Part shown: piece after piece, positions 49,775 through 60,194 of the stretch | Position numbering within the stretch: the first letter of the stretch is position 1 | How the letters are laid out: each line of letters begins with the position of its first letter | Assembly: GCF_000009765.2 (NCBI RefSeq) | Contig: NC_003155.5 | Span: 7,068,001 to 7,132,000 of the forward strand | Direction of reading: 5' to 3' | Source: Streptomyces avermitilis MA-4680 = NBRC 14893 | GTDB taxonomy: Bacteria > Actinomycetota > Actinomycetes > Streptomycetales > Streptomycetaceae | Length of the DNA stretch: 64,000 bases | The notes under the pieces: model-generated | Told to the model about the DNA's origin: nothing | Seen by the model: only the letters and a program-made list of their open reading frames with translations | Database searches by the model: none | Made by a program: the position numbers and the translations under genes

Positions 49775-50091
49775 GCGGATCCTCCAGCTGGGACTCGGCT
49801 CCCCGCCGATGCTCCTCGCCCGCGACATACAGGGCAATGGCGACACCCGTCCGCGGCCGGGAACTCGCCCCGCCGTGCTCATGACCGTCTAACAGCGGCT
49901 CACGCAATGAGCTGAACCCGACGCGTGATCGCGCAGCACGGGGCGGGGCGGTCCCGGCGTGCGCCATTCCCGACCGCGGCTCCTGCGCCGACCGAGGCCG
50001 GGGGGTAAGCCGGTACGGCCGCGAGGCCGGGGGCAAGCCGAAACGGCCGAGGCAGCCACCGTGCCCGCGGCCGCGCCCCGGCCGCGTGCGC
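49775..50091. other. 317-bp intergenic region
   Basis: Upstream of the M64 operon. It contains two imperfect copies of GAGGCCGGGGG(G/C)(T/C)AAGCCG at about 49998-50015 and 50022-50040. No gene or RNA is seen; it presumably holds the M64 promoter. Confidence 0.5.
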
Positions 50092-51489
50092 TCAGTTCGT
50101 GACCGTGAACCAGGTCGTCCGCGCCTTCTTCCACTCGTCGTGGGTGAGGTCCTTGGCCTCCGTGCCGTCGCCGTACAGGTCCGCCGAGCCGGCGTCGGTG
50201 AGCAGCTGGGCGCGGGCCCCGGACACGGTGAGGTCGGGCACGTCGACGACCGACTCCCAGCCGCCCGGATCGCTGGTCGGCAGGTCGAGGCGCTTGACCG
50301 GGGCGTGCGCCGGGACGCCGTCCCAGGAGTAGAGGGCGTACGGGTCGGAGTTGTCGTCGGCGGCCCAGGAACCGGCGAGGATCAGGTACTGGTTCGCCGC
50401 GTTCCTACGGATGTCACGGACCGAAAGCCCGCCGAGGTCCAGCTCGATCGGCGCACCGAAGACGGCGGACGAGCCCGTCGCCACCTTGTCGATGTTGGTG
50501 ACGGGGACGAGGAGCGCCCTGCCGCCCGGCACCGCGGGAGCCAGCGGGGCGCGGAAACCGAGGTACGCGGTCGTGGTCGAGCCGGGCGCGAACTCCAGGC
50601 CCTCCACGTTGAACCCGTCGATCTGCTTGGGCACTTGGCCGTCCGCGGTGCCCGCCGCGAAGCCGTAGCGGTCGCCGTTCGCCTCGTCCCAGGCCACCAG
50701 GTCCTCGCGGAGCTTCGCGTACGAGCCGCCGTACGACAGGGAGGTGCTCGCGCCCGAACCGGTCACCTTGGTCGTGAACAGCGTGTTGCGGGCGGACTTG
50801 TACTCGCCGTCCTTGTTGTTGCCGAGCGAGCCGGTCCAGTAGATCGTGTCGCCGACGCGGGCGGCGCCCTCGATGTCGACCTCCTTCGAGACCCCGATCC
50901 GCGAGCTGAAGTCCCAGGTCTTCAGGGGCGCGCCGGACACCGAACGGTCGTACAGACGAAGGACGTTGGACTCGTCGTCCGCGACCACCACGTGGCCCCC
51001 GCCCACGTCGACGGCGGCCGAGGCGTCGCTGGAACCGGTGAAGTAGCGGGTGTCGGCGCCGTGCTGGACGGCGGCGGACGCCGCGTAGTGCAGGGTCTTC
51101 GAGGCGCTCTGCCCGTCCACGCCGGTGACCTTGAGCGTGAGGTCGGTGTAGCCCTGGCCGCGGGCGGCGACGGCGACCCGGCGGGTGGCGCCGGTGCCGG
51201 TCACGGCGACGTCGGCGGTCGTGGCCACGGAGGTCCTGCTGCTCTTGGTGACGGTGACCGTGAGCGCCCCGGCGTCGGCACCGCTCTGCGCGACGGTCAC
51301 GGTCACGGCCGGGTCCCCGGCCGCGCCGACCGCGCCGGACAGATACGCCGCGGACAGTGTGATGCCGGGGGTGCCGAAACTCGCCGCCCGCGCCTGGCTT
51401 CCCGTACCTGGTCCCATGATGGCGAGCGTAAGCACTCCGGTGGCCACGGCAACCGCACGACGGCCTTTGGGGGAAACGTAGTCCAGCAC
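50092..51489 (-). CDS. secreted DUF3616-like protein with Ig-type N domain
   Basis: A 465-residue exported protein. The signal peptide is VAVATGVLTLAIMGPGTGSQ then ARAAS. Residues about 40-130 form a beta-sandwich (AVTVTVAQSGADAG, ALTVTVTKSS, RRVAVAARGQGYTDLTLKV). The rest resembles DUF3616: FTGSSDASAAVDVGGGHVVVAD, FSSRIGVSKEVDIEGAARV, TIYWTGSLGNNKDG, NVEGLEFAPGS, RDIRRNAANQYLILAGSW. The GTG at 51489 follows AAAGGG. It may be a propeller of the esterase-like phytase group. Function unproven. Confidence 0.75.
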   Translation of the reverse strand: MLDYVSPKGRRAVAVATGVLTLAIMGPGTGSQARAASFGTPGITLSAAYLSGAVGAAGDPAVTVTVAQSGADAGALTVTVTKSSRTSVATTADVAVTGTGATRRVAVAARGQGYTDLTLKVTGVDGQSASKTLHYAASAAVQHGADTRYFTGSSDASAAVDVGGGHVVVADDESNVLRLYDRSVSGAPLKTWDFSSRIGVSKEVDIEGAARVGDTIYWTGSLGNNKDGEYKSARNTLFTTKVTGSGASTSLSYGGSYAKLREDLVAWDEANGDRYGFAAGTADGQVPKQIDGFNVEGLEFAPGSTTTAYLGFRAPLAPAVPGGRALLVPVTNIDKVATGSSAVFGAPIELDLGGLSVRDIRRNAANQYLILAGSWAADDNSDPYALYSWDGVPAHAPVKRLDLPTSDPGGWESVVDVPDLTVSGARAQLLTDAGSADLYGDGTEAKDLTHDEWKKARTTWFTVTN

Positions 51490-51675
51490 AGGGACCCTTT
51501 CGTCGGCTCGATGTCGACGAGAAGACTCAGCCGCGCCCGCCAACGTGGGGCGGCCCCGCTACGTACACCGGGTGAACAACTCCGGTCGTGCGTACACCGG
51601 ACGACCGGACGGACGTCCAGGGCACCGGCGGCATACGTCCGTTGCTCGTAGCCCGTGGTCAAGTCCTGCCGCCCC

Positions 51676-52029
51676 TCAAGGGGTTCGGGGTCCCAGCGAT
51701 CGCTCCGTAACCCTCGCCAGATGCGCGGCGAACACGTCCCGCGCGTCCGGGCCGAGCGTGCGCAGCGCCACCATCGCCGTGATCACCACGTCGCACAGTT
51801 CCGCCTGCACGTCCTCCCACGTGTGTGTCGTCCCCTTGCGCGGGTTCTGGCCCGTCGCCCCGATCACCGCCTGGGCGACCTCGCCGACCTCCTCCGACAG
51901 CTTCAGCACGCGCAGCAGGAGGCCCTCCTGACCGCCGTGCGCCCGGTGGGCGTCCAGCCAGGAGTGCAGGTCCTCGATCGACCCCCAGGGGTCGGCGGAT
52001 GCGTCCGGAGCCATGCCCTGATCACTCAT
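51676..52029 (-). CDS. MazG-like nucleotide pyrophosphohydrolase family protein
   Basis: A 117-residue all-helical protein. It has the MazG EEVGEVAQAVIG box (acidic metal ligands E and E) and the second helix pair WEDVQAELCDVVITAMVAL with the matching E-x3-D. Members hydrolyse nucleoside triphosphates to monophosphates or sanitise abnormal nucleotides. Substrate here unknown. Same strand as, and 22 bp upstream of, the following gene's stop is not involved; it is likely monocistronic. Confidence 0.8.
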   Translation of the reverse strand: MSDQGMAPDASADPWGSIEDLHSWLDAHRAHGGQEGLLLRVLKLSEEVGEVAQAVIGATGQNPRKGTTHTWEDVQAELCDVVITAMVALRTLGPDARDVFAAHLARVTERSLGPRTP

Positions 52030-52051
52030 GCGCGCAGCCTGCCACGCCCCG

Positions 52052-52597
52052 TCACTCCTCGAACAGCATCTCCTGCTCGCCCTGTGCCGCCCGCCGCAGC
52101 CGCTTGTTGCGCGCCCCCACCACCACCGCCGTGCCCGCCGCCGTCACACCCAGCGCCACCGGAACCATCCACCCGCGGTTCACGGCGTGACCGAGCCGAT
52201 GGTCCACGGACAACCGTCCCGGCCCCGTCACCGCGAGACCCGCCCCCAACAGGGCCAGGGTCGCGGCGTACTCGTAGCCGCCGCTCTGCGCGAAGAACCC
52301 GTTGGGCGCATGCACCGCCGCCGCGCCCACCATGGCGCCGGCCGCCGCCGCACCCGCCGCGGGGGTCGCGAGCCCCAGCGCGAGGAGCGTGCCCCCGCCG
52401 GCCTCGGCGAGTCCCGCCGCCGTGGCGCTCGCCTTCCCCGGCGCGTAGCCCACGGACTCCATGAACTGACCGGTTCCCTCGAGTCCGGCCCCGCCGAACC
52501 ACCCGAACAGCTTCTGCGCTCCGTGCGCGGCCAGTACCCCGCCGGTGCCCAGACGGAGCAGCAGCAGTCCCAGATCACTTCGGTCGAAACAGGTCAC
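52052..52597 (-). CDS. DoxX-family membrane protein
   Basis: A 181-residue protein with four hydrophobic helices. It has the DoxX signature GLLLLRLGTGGVLAAHGAQKLFGWFGG at the start, the middle AGLAEAGGGTLLALGL and later EYAATLALLGAGLAV. A basic C terminus ends RNKRLRRAAQGEQEML. GGGAG precedes the GTG at 52597. In mycobacteria DoxX joins SodA and SseA in a redox complex; those partners are not nearby. It stands 22 bp upstream of the MazG-like gene on the same strand. Confidence 0.82.
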   Translation of the reverse strand: MTCFDRSDLGLLLLRLGTGGVLAAHGAQKLFGWFGGAGLEGTGQFMESVGYAPGKASATAAGLAEAGGGTLLALGLATPAAGAAAAGAMVGAAAVHAPNGFFAQSGGYEYAATLALLGAGLAVTGPGRLSVDHRLGHAVNRGWMVPVALGVTAAGTAVVVGARNKRLRRAAQGEQEMLFEE

Positions 52598-52762
52598 GAC
52601 GACTCCCGGAACAGACGGAACGAACAGCGGGAAACACAGCGGGAAACACAGTGGGAAACGAACCCCTCCCGTGCCTCCACCGTCGCACCGATCACCCGTG
52701 CCCGACCGGCCCGCGCCGCCGTTCGGGTGGCGAGGCCCGGGGGCCGGTGTGAGTCTGCTGGC

Positions 52763-53089
52763 ATGACGATTCAGGTAGCGAAACTCAGTGACCCGGCCGT
52801 CCGGGCCTTCGTCACCGCGGTGAACGCCCACGACCGGGACGCGTTCCAGGCCCTCCTCGCCTCCGGCGCGACCATGTCCGACGACGGGGCCGACCGTGAC
52901 CTCACCGACTGGACCGAGCGGGAGATCTTCTCCTCCCACGGCCACATGAACGTCGACAACGAGTCCAAGGGCGGCCGCGCCCTCATCGCCCGCTACCGCA
53001 ACGACACCTGGGGCGAGATGCGCACGAAGTGGAGCTTCGTCGTCGAGGACAACGGCCGGATCTCCCACTTCGAGACCGGTCAGGCCTGA
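52763..53089 (+). CDS. SnoaL/NTF2-like small protein
   Basis: A 108-residue protein. The cone-shaped NTF2 fold is suggested by the helical AVRAFVTAVNAHDRDAFQAL, then ASGATMSDDGADRDL, and beta strands ending TKWSFVVEDNGRISHFETGQ. No catalytic residues can be named. It is divergent from doxX, with 165 bp between. Function unknown. Confidence 0.7.
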   Translation: MTIQVAKLSDPAVRAFVTAVNAHDRDAFQALLASGATMSDDGADRDLTDWTEREIFSSHGHMNVDNESKGGRALIARYRNDTWGEMRTKWSFVVEDNGRISHFETGQA

Positions 53090-53219
53090 TCGCCCGTACG
53101 GCGTCCCGCACACCCTCGTTCTCGGGAGGTGAGCGGCCGCGGTCAGGGGGGATCAGTCCCCCCTGACCGGCCGTACTGCCAACGCCCGTACGAGCCGCCG
53201 CTACTGCCCGTACGAGCCG

Positions 53220-53960
<741 letters not shown>

Positions 53961-54064
53961 GGGTTCTCCGTGAAAGCGTGAAGGAAGAAGGAAGGGGTCG
54001 GGGCGCCGTGACCCGGGGGGAACGGACACGAGCGCCCCGGTCGGGGGGAGGGGGAGGGAGAGGG

Positions 54065-55522
54065 TTACTGGACGCTGCGCAGCGCGTCGGCGGGGCGCAT
54101 CCGGGAGGCGCGCCAGCCGCCTATCGCACCGGCGATCAGACCGCCGGCGATGGCCAGGCCCGCGGCGAGCGCGATGGTGGTCAGCGAGACCGGCGCGGAC
54201 AGCGCGATGTCCATGGTGGTGGACGCGGCCTGCCGGCCGGGACCGCCCTGGCCGCCGGGACCGCCGCCCATAGCGCCCCCGCCGGAGCCGAGCTGCGCGG
54301 TCAGTGTCGGGCTGATCGCGGTGACCGAGTACGCCGCCGCGAGACCGATCGCGATGCCGAGGGCGCCGCCGAGCAGACCGTTCACGATGGACTCGCCCAC
54401 GACCTGCCGGGTGACCTTGCCGCTGGGCCAGCCGAGCGCCTTCAGCGTGCCGAACTCACGGACGCGCCGGCTGACCGCCGAGGAGGTGAGCAGCGCGGCG
54501 ACGAGGAACGCGGCGACGAGGACCGCGATGGACAGCCACTTGCCGACGCTGGTCGCCAGGTTGGAGGCCGTCGACAGCGAACCGGAGACGGTGTCCGCGA
54601 GGTCGGCGGAGGTGGTGACCGTCGTCCCGTCGATGTTCTTCTGGATGGTCGTCTTGACGGTGTCGATCTGCTTCGAGTCGGTCGCCTTGACGTAGATCGT
54701 GGTGACCTTGTTCTTCGAGTCGCCGAGCGTCTGCGCCTGCTTCAGCGGCAGGTAGACGTCGGTGGTCGACTCGCTGCTGTCGGGCGTCGCGATACCGATG
54801 ACCGTGTACTTGGTGCCGGAGATCTTGATGGTCTTGCCGACCGTGTACTTGTTCTCCTTGGCGTACGACTTGCTGAGCACCGCGACCTTCGCGTTGGTCT
54901 GCGACGTCGTGAACGTCTTGCCCTTGGTGATCTTCGACGTGGCGAGCGGGCCGAGGTCCTGGTGGGTGACGTCGACGCCGGCCACCGAGTACGAGTTCAC
55001 GTCGAAGGAGGCGCCGCCGCCCTGCACCTGCGGCTGGCCGGTGCTGGTGCCGCCGCCGGGACCGCCCTGGCCGCCGCCCTGCTGCTGGGTGGTCGACGAC
55101 TTCGCCTTGCCCTGGGTGAAGGAACCGTCGACCTTGGTGACGTTCAGGCTCAGCGCGCCCACCGCGCTCGCCACGCCCTTCTGGGCCGCGACCTTCTCGA
55201 CGAGCGAGGACTTCAGGGCCTGACCGCCCTGCGTCATCACCCGGTCCGAGCTCTGGGTGTCGCTGCTGTCCGACTTGGCGTCGAAGTCGAACTTGGGTCT
55301 GCCCGAGGCGTTGCCGGAGGGCGCCGCCTGGGCCTTGGTGACGGTCATGTCCGTGCCGAGCCCGTACAGCGACTTGAGGACCTTGTCCTGTGCCTGCTGC
55401 ATGCCGGCCGACACCGAGTTGACGGTGATGACCAGGGCGATACCGAGCGCCAGACCCATGGCGATGACCAGAGCCGCCTTCTTGCGCCGGCTCAGCTCGC
55501 GCTTGAGATAGATGCCAAACAT
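54065..55522 (-). CDS. MacB/FtsX-type ABC transporter permease
   Basis: A 485-residue permease. One helix at the N terminus (ALVIAMGLALGIALVITVNS) is followed by a large outer domain (residues about 40-310) that includes a Gly/Gln-rich loop (QQQGGGQGGPGGG). Three C-terminal helices follow with the FtsX motif REFGTLKALGWPSGKVTRQVVGES. It should export or extract a peptide, lipid or antibiotic with the ATPase downstream. The start at 55522 is clear. No regulator lies beside it. Confidence 0.9.
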   Translation of the reverse strand: MFGIYLKRELSRRKKAALVIAMGLALGIALVITVNSVSAGMQQAQDKVLKSLYGLGTDMTVTKAQAAPSGNASGRPKFDFDAKSDSSDTQSSDRVMTQGGQALKSSLVEKVAAQKGVASAVGALSLNVTKVDGSFTQGKAKSSTTQQQGGGQGGPGGGTSTGQPQVQGGGASFDVNSYSVAGVDVTHQDLGPLATSKITKGKTFTTSQTNAKVAVLSKSYAKENKYTVGKTIKISGTKYTVIGIATPDSSESTTDVYLPLKQAQTLGDSKNKVTTIYVKATDSKQIDTVKTTIQKNIDGTTVTTSADLADTVSGSLSTASNLATSVGKWLSIAVLVAAFLVAALLTSSAVSRRVREFGTLKALGWPSGKVTRQVVGESIVNGLLGGALGIAIGLAAAYSVTAISPTLTAQLGSGGGAMGGGPGGQGGPGRQAASTTMDIALSAPVSLTTIALAAGLAIAGGLIAGAIGGWRASRMRPADALRSVQ

Positions 55523-55929
55523 CCCGTTCCTCGAAGGTTCTTGGCGCCCGCTGTGGGCGCTGCCACAAGCTAGGGAGAAACCTTTGAGTCGTCCTGAGTA
55601 AAGGATGTGTCTGGGCTGAGAAAGTGGGGCCCGGAATCAAATTTGCATAAGACAGCGGATTCCTAAGCTGTGGAGGGCGTATTGCCAGGAATCCCCAGTT
55701 GAATGGCTCCTTGGTGAAGAGAAAGGACGGGTTCGCCCGGTGCGCGTTGTCCGGTGGGACGGTGGAGCGGCGCACGGGGCGGACCCGTTTCTCCCGGCCT
55801 CTCCCGGCCTCTCCCGGGGCCCTCCGCGCGCCTCTTCGCGCCCGCGGTGACTCCGTCATGACCCCGCCTTTGCCATGCCTTTGTCACCCCGCTGTGGGAC
55901 GCCACGGACTCACTTTGTACGGTCCCCGA
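55523..55929. other. 407-bp divergent intergenic region
   Basis: Between the ABC permease and the D,D-carboxypeptidase. A short hairpin GCGCCCGCTGTGGGCGC is near 55548. Relatively A/T-rich stretches near 55575-55680 probably hold the promoters. Imperfect repeats of TCTCCCGGCC occur at 55790-55818. No gene was found. Confidence 0.5.
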
Positions 55930-57198
55930 ATGCGTGACTCCTCCCGCCTCTCCCGTCGGGCCGTCCTCGGCCTCGCCGCGGCCGCGCCCCTGGCCGCCGC
56001 CGCCCCCGCGTCCGCGTCCGCCGCAACCGTGATCGGCGGTGAACGGCTCGGCCGCTCCGGTGTCCAGGTGAGCGGCGCCTCGGGCCTGCCCAAGAAGCTG
56101 ACCGCCCGCGCCTGGCTGGTCGCCGACCACGAGAGCGGCGAGGTGCTCGCGGCGTACAACGCGCACCGGCGGCTCGCGCCCGCGTCCACGCTGAAGATGC
56201 TGTTCGCGGACACGGTGCTGAAGAAGTTCGAGCGCGCCGAGCGGCACACGGTGACCGCGGACGACCTGGTCGGCATCCCGGCGGGCTCCAGCCTCGTCGG
56301 CGTCCAGGCCGGAACGACGTACACCGTCGAGCAGTTGTGGCTCGGCGTCTTCCTGCGTTCCGGCAACGACGCGGTGCACGTGCTCAGTCACATGAACGGC
56401 GGTGTCGCCGAGACGGTCGCCCAGATGCAGGCCAAGGCGGAGGATCTGCAGGCCCTGGACACCCATGTGGTGAGCCCGGACGGCTTCGACCACAAGGGGC
56501 AGCTGTCGTCGGCGTACGACCTGACGCTCTTCGCCCGGCACGGTCTCGCCGACGCCGACTTCCGCGACTACTGCGCCACGCGGACCGCCGACTTCCCGGC
56601 CGGCCGGAAGAAGACCTTCCAGATCCAGAACACGGACCGCCTGCTGACCGGCGCGTGGGGCATGGAGACGTACGACGGTCTGATCGGCGTCAAGAACGGT
56701 TACACCAGCCACGCGGGCAACACCTTCACCGGCGCCGCCACCCGCGGCGGCCGCACGCTGCTGGTGACCGTGATGCATCCGAAGTCCGGCGGCAACGGCG
56801 TCTACGAGGAGACCGCCAAGCTCCTCGACTGGGGCTTCGCACACGCGGCGAGTGCCAAGCCCGTGGGCACGCTGGTCGATCCGATCAGTGAGGGCGGGGC
56901 CACCGCGACGGCGACCCCGAGCGCCGCGGCGGCCAAGCCGGCGGCCGGGGCGCGGGCGTCCACGGCCGGCGGGCACTCGTCGTGGGGGCTGGTCGCCGGG
57001 GCCGGGGGAGCGGTGGCGCTGCTGGCGGGCGGGGCGGTCGCCCTGCGCACCCGCCGGCGCAGGACGGAAGCCGGCGCGGAGACGAGGACGAAGACGAGGG
57101 CGAAGGCGAAGGGGAACGCGAAGGGGGAAGGGAAAGCGAAGGCGGCGGCGGAGAAGGAGCCGGGGGCGGGGGAGACGAACGGCCGGGCCCGGCGCTGA
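55930..57198 (+). CDS. D-alanyl-D-alanine carboxypeptidase (PBP5/DacC type), membrane-anchored
   Basis: A 422-residue serine peptidase of family S11. A twin-arginine signal (LSRRAVLGLAAAAP) starts it. The catalytic triad motifs are STLK (S86, K89), SGND near residue 142, and the KTG-box variant KNGYTSH near residue 258. After the domain come an Ala-rich linker, one membrane helix (GLVAGAGGAVALLAGGAVAL) and a Lys/Arg/Glu-rich tail. It trims the terminal D-Ala of peptidoglycan stems. The ATG at 55930 gives the proper signal. Confidence 0.9.
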   Translation: MRDSSRLSRRAVLGLAAAAPLAAAAPASASAATVIGGERLGRSGVQVSGASGLPKKLTARAWLVADHESGEVLAAYNAHRRLAPASTLKMLFADTVLKKFERAERHTVTADDLVGIPAGSSLVGVQAGTTYTVEQLWLGVFLRSGNDAVHVLSHMNGGVAETVAQMQAKAEDLQALDTHVVSPDGFDHKGQLSSAYDLTLFARHGLADADFRDYCATRTADFPAGRKKTFQIQNTDRLLTGAWGMETYDGLIGVKNGYTSHAGNTFTGAATRGGRTLLVTVMHPKSGGNGVYEETAKLLDWGFAHAASAKPVGTLVDPISEGGATATATPSAAAAKPAAGARASTAGGHSSWGLVAGAGGAVALLAGGAVALRTRRRRTEAGAETRTKTRAKAKGNAKGEGKAKAAAEKEPGAGETNGRARR

Positions 57199-57476
57199 CG
57201 CTCACCGGCAGCCCCCGGGGGGCCTGGTGCCGAAGTTCGCGGCAGCCGCCCCGTGGCCCGGTGCTCACCTCGCGGTCCCACGCAAGGTCCGCCCCCACCC
57301 GGTGCCACGGAGCGACTGCCGCCTTCCCCCCTCGGTGTGGACCGTGCGGCCGGCGGAAGCCCTCTGCTCCATATGTGAAGTTCTGGTGAAGGAGGGTTTG
57401 AGCATAAGCCCGTCACATGCCACAACGGTCCGGATGTTCGCATTCCGCTTGTGTAGATTCGCCTGCGCCAAGTGGA

Positions 57477-58235
57477 TCAGCCGCGGCCCGCGTACGGCAT
57501 CGCAGTCGCCAGCACGGTCGCGAACTGCACATTCGCCTCCAGTGGCAGTTCGGCCATGTGTCGCACCGTGCGCGCCACATCGGCCACGTCCATGACGGGC
57601 TCGGCCGCCAACTCCCCGTTCGCCTGGAGAACTCCGCTCCGCATCCGCTCGGTCATGTCGGTCGCCGCGTTGCCGATGTCGATCTGACCGACCGCGATCC
57701 GGTACGGACGCCCGTCCAGGGACAGTGACTTGGTCAGGCCCGTCAGCGCGTGCTTGGTCGCCGTGTACGCGACCGACTGCGGCCGGGGCGTGTGCGCCGA
57801 GATCGAGCCGTTGTTGATGATCCGGCCGCCCTGCGGGTCCTGCTCCTTCATGTGCCGGTACGCCGCCTGCGCGCACAGGAACGCGCCGTTGAGGTTCGTG
57901 TCCACGACATGGCGCCAGGCGTCGTACGACAGCTCCTCGACCGGCACCCCGCCCGGGCCGAACGTACCCGCGTTGTTGAAGAGCAGGTCCAGCCGGCCGA
58001 ACCGCTCCCGCACGGCCGCGAACAGCGCCGCCACGTCGTCCGGCCGCGAGACGTCGGTGCGTACGGCCAGGGAGTCGCCCTCGGGCACCAGCGCCGCCGT
58101 GTCCGCCAGGGCGTCCGGCCGACGGCCCGCGAGCGCCACCGACCAGCCGGTGCGCAGCAGTTCCGCCGCCACGGCACGGCCGATTCCGGACCCCGCCCCG
58201 GTCACCACCGCGATCTTCGTCTGCATGGCATTCAT
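57477..58235 (-). CDS. SDR-family oxidoreductase
   Basis: A 252-residue classical short-chain dehydrogenase. The cofactor loop is VTGAGSGIGRAVA, followed by AGRRPDAL (NADP-type Arg pair), DLLFNNAGTFGP, the catalytic Ser in NNGSISAHTP and YTATKHA for Tyr/Lys. Two starts are possible, ATG 58235 or 58226; neither has a clear ribosome site. Substrate unknown. It diverges from phoD. Confidence 0.85.
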   Translation of the reverse strand: MNAMQTKIAVVTGAGSGIGRAVAAELLRTGWSVALAGRRPDALADTAALVPEGDSLAVRTDVSRPDDVAALFAAVRERFGRLDLLFNNAGTFGPGGVPVEELSYDAWRHVVDTNLNGAFLCAQAAYRHMKEQDPQGGRIINNGSISAHTPRPQSVAYTATKHALTGLTKSLSLDGRPYRIAVGQIDIGNAATDMTERMRSGVLQANGELAAEPVMDVADVARTVRHMAELPLEANVQFATVLATAMPYAGRG

Positions 58236-58401
58236 GGGCCCGCAGCGTACGGGAGGGGCGGGAGGGGCTGTGCGTACGCAGGCCGGGCGGTCCGGCATAC
58301 GGAACTCATCTGTCCGACACCCGACTGTTGTGTACGCGACAGGAGATCGTTGACCCTGGCCACTCCAATGCCTTGTACAACAACCGTCAGGGGAGGGCCA
58401 G

Positions 58402-60048
58402 ATGACACCCGCAGGCCACCAGCATCCGTCTCAGCACGCCCCCGAACTCCGCGCCGCCGCCCGTCACCTCGGGCGCCGCCGTTTCCTCACCGTCACCGGC
58501 GCGGCCGCCGCGCTCGCCTTCGCCGTCAACCTGCCCGGCGCGGGCGTGGCCGGCGCCGCCGAGTTCGACGCGGCGAAGCTCACCGACGACCCGTTCACCC
58601 TCGGCGTGGCCTCCGGCGACCCGCTGCCCGACTCGGTACTCCTGTGGACGCGGCTCGCCCCGGCGCCCTACCAGGCCGACGGCGGCCTGCCCCCGGAACG
58701 CGTCGCCGTGCGCTGGGAACTGGCCCACGACGCCAGGTTCCGCCGGATCGTCAGACGCGGGACCGCGACGGCACACCCCGAGTTCGACCACGCCGTCCAC
58801 GTGGAGGTCGGCCACCTCGACCCCGACCGGGTCCTCTACTACCGCTTCCGGGCCGGCGGCTGGGTCAGTGAGACCGGCCGCACCCGCACCGCGCCCGCCA
58901 CCCGCGACCGGGTCGCCGGCCTCAGGTTCGCCGCCGTCTCCTGCCAGGCCTACCACGACGGCTACTTCACCCCGTACGGGCATCTCGCCGAGGACGACGT
59001 CGACGTCGTCTTCCACCTCGGCGACTACCTGTACGAGTACGCGGTCAACTCGGCCGGCGGCGCCCGGAAGTACACCGACCGCGTCCTGCCCGACCTCTTC
59101 AACCACGAGACCACGACGCTGGAGGACTACCGGCTGCGGTACGCCCTCTACAAGTCCGACCCGGACCTGCGGGCCGCCCACGCCGCGCACCCCTTCGTCG
59201 TCACCTGGGACGACCACGAGACCGAGAACAACTACGCCGGCGACATCGACGAGAACGAGGACCCGCCCGAGGAGTTCCTGCTGCGCCGTGCCGCCGCCTA
59301 CCGCGCGTACTGGGAGAACCAGCCGCTGCGCCGCCCCCAGCTGCCGGACGGACCGGACGCCCGGATGTACCGGCGTCTGGGCTGGGGCCGACTGGCCCAG
59401 TTCGACATCCTCGACACGCGCCAGTACCGCTCCAACCAGGCGTACGGCGACGGAGCGCACGTCCCCGGCCCGGAGTCGGACGACCCGGCGCGCACCATCA
59501 CCGGCGCGACGCAGGAGCGCTGGCTGATCGACGGCTGGCGCGACTCGCGGGCGCTGTGGAACGTCGTACCGCAGCAGGTCACCTTCTCGCAGCGCAAGCT
59601 GGACCTGAACGCCGCCGCCAAGGTGTCCATGGACGCCTGGGACGGCTACCGGGCCTCGCGCGAACGGGTCCTCGCCGGGGCGCAGTCGGCCGGCGTCGAG
59701 AACCTGATGGTGCTCACCGGTGACGTCCACGTCGGGTACGCCTTCGACATCAAGGACGACTTCGACGACCCGTCGTCGGCGACGCTCGGCACGGAGATCG
59801 TGGCGACGTCGGTCTCCAGCGGCAAGGACGGCGCCGAGAAGCCGGCGAACTGGAACACGTACATGACCGCCAACCCGCATCTGAAGTTCTACAACGGGCG
59901 GCGGGGTTATGTGACGGTCGAGCTGGGCCGGGAGGCGGCGCGGGCCGACTTCAAGACGGTGTCCGCCGTGACGACGCAGGGAGCGCCGCTCACGACGGCC
60001 GCGTCGTTCGTGACCGAGGTGGGGGAGCAGGGGTTGAAGCCGGTGTGA
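58402..60048 (+). CDS. phoD: PhoD-family alkaline phosphatase / phosphodiesterase
   Basis: A 548-residue exported phosphatase. The Tat signal has GRRRFLTVTGAAAALAF. The N-terminal beta domain (FTLGVASGDPLPDSVLLWTRLA) precedes the metallophosphatase core with FHLGDYLYEY, VTWDDHETENNYAG, DILDTRQYRSNQ and TGDVHVGYAF, which bind the Fe/Ca cluster. It releases phosphate from organic esters outside the cell. GGGGAGGG precedes the ATG. In Streptomyces PhoD is normally induced by PhoP; no convincing repeated PHO box could be read upstream. Confidence 0.93.
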   Translation: MTPAGHQHPSQHAPELRAAARHLGRRRFLTVTGAAAALAFAVNLPGAGVAGAAEFDAAKLTDDPFTLGVASGDPLPDSVLLWTRLAPAPYQADGGLPPERVAVRWELAHDARFRRIVRRGTATAHPEFDHAVHVEVGHLDPDRVLYYRFRAGGWVSETGRTRTAPATRDRVAGLRFAAVSCQAYHDGYFTPYGHLAEDDVDVVFHLGDYLYEYAVNSAGGARKYTDRVLPDLFNHETTTLEDYRLRYALYKSDPDLRAAHAAHPFVVTWDDHETENNYAGDIDENEDPPEEFLLRRAAAYRAYWENQPLRRPQLPDGPDARMYRRLGWGRLAQFDILDTRQYRSNQAYGDGAHVPGPESDDPARTITGATQERWLIDGWRDSRALWNVVPQQVTFSQRKLDLNAAAKVSMDAWDGYRASRERVLAGAQSAGVENLMVLTGDVHVGYAFDIKDDFDDPSSATLGTEIVATSVSSGKDGAEKPANWNTYMTANPHLKFYNGRRGYVTVELGREAARADFKTVSAVTTQGAPLTTAASFVTEVGEQGLKPV

Positions 60049-60076
60049 GGGGGCGGGTGGCGACGGGTCGGCTTTG

Positions 60077-60194
60077 GCTTACGAACGTTCGTCTTGTCGG
60101 CTGCCTTGCCGGGGTGACCCCGGGATAGCTTACGAACGTTCGTCCTGCGGACCGCCCCGCCGGCCCGGCTCCGGGACAGCTTACGAACGTTCGT
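60077..60194. repeat. three 16-bp palindromic elements at exact 51-bp spacing
   Basis: GCTTACGAACGTTCGT occurs at 60077-60092, 60128-60143 and 60179-60194. The inner ACGAACGTTCGT is a perfect palindrome. The third copy abuts the stop codon of the oxidoreductase gene. The spacer sequences differ. They lie between two convergent genes. Confidence 0.9.

Noticed and set aside
58340..58400. PHO box before phoD
   Set aside because: GTTGACCCTGG resembles one half-repeat of the PhoP site, but no second 11-bp repeat could be read, so it was not annotated.
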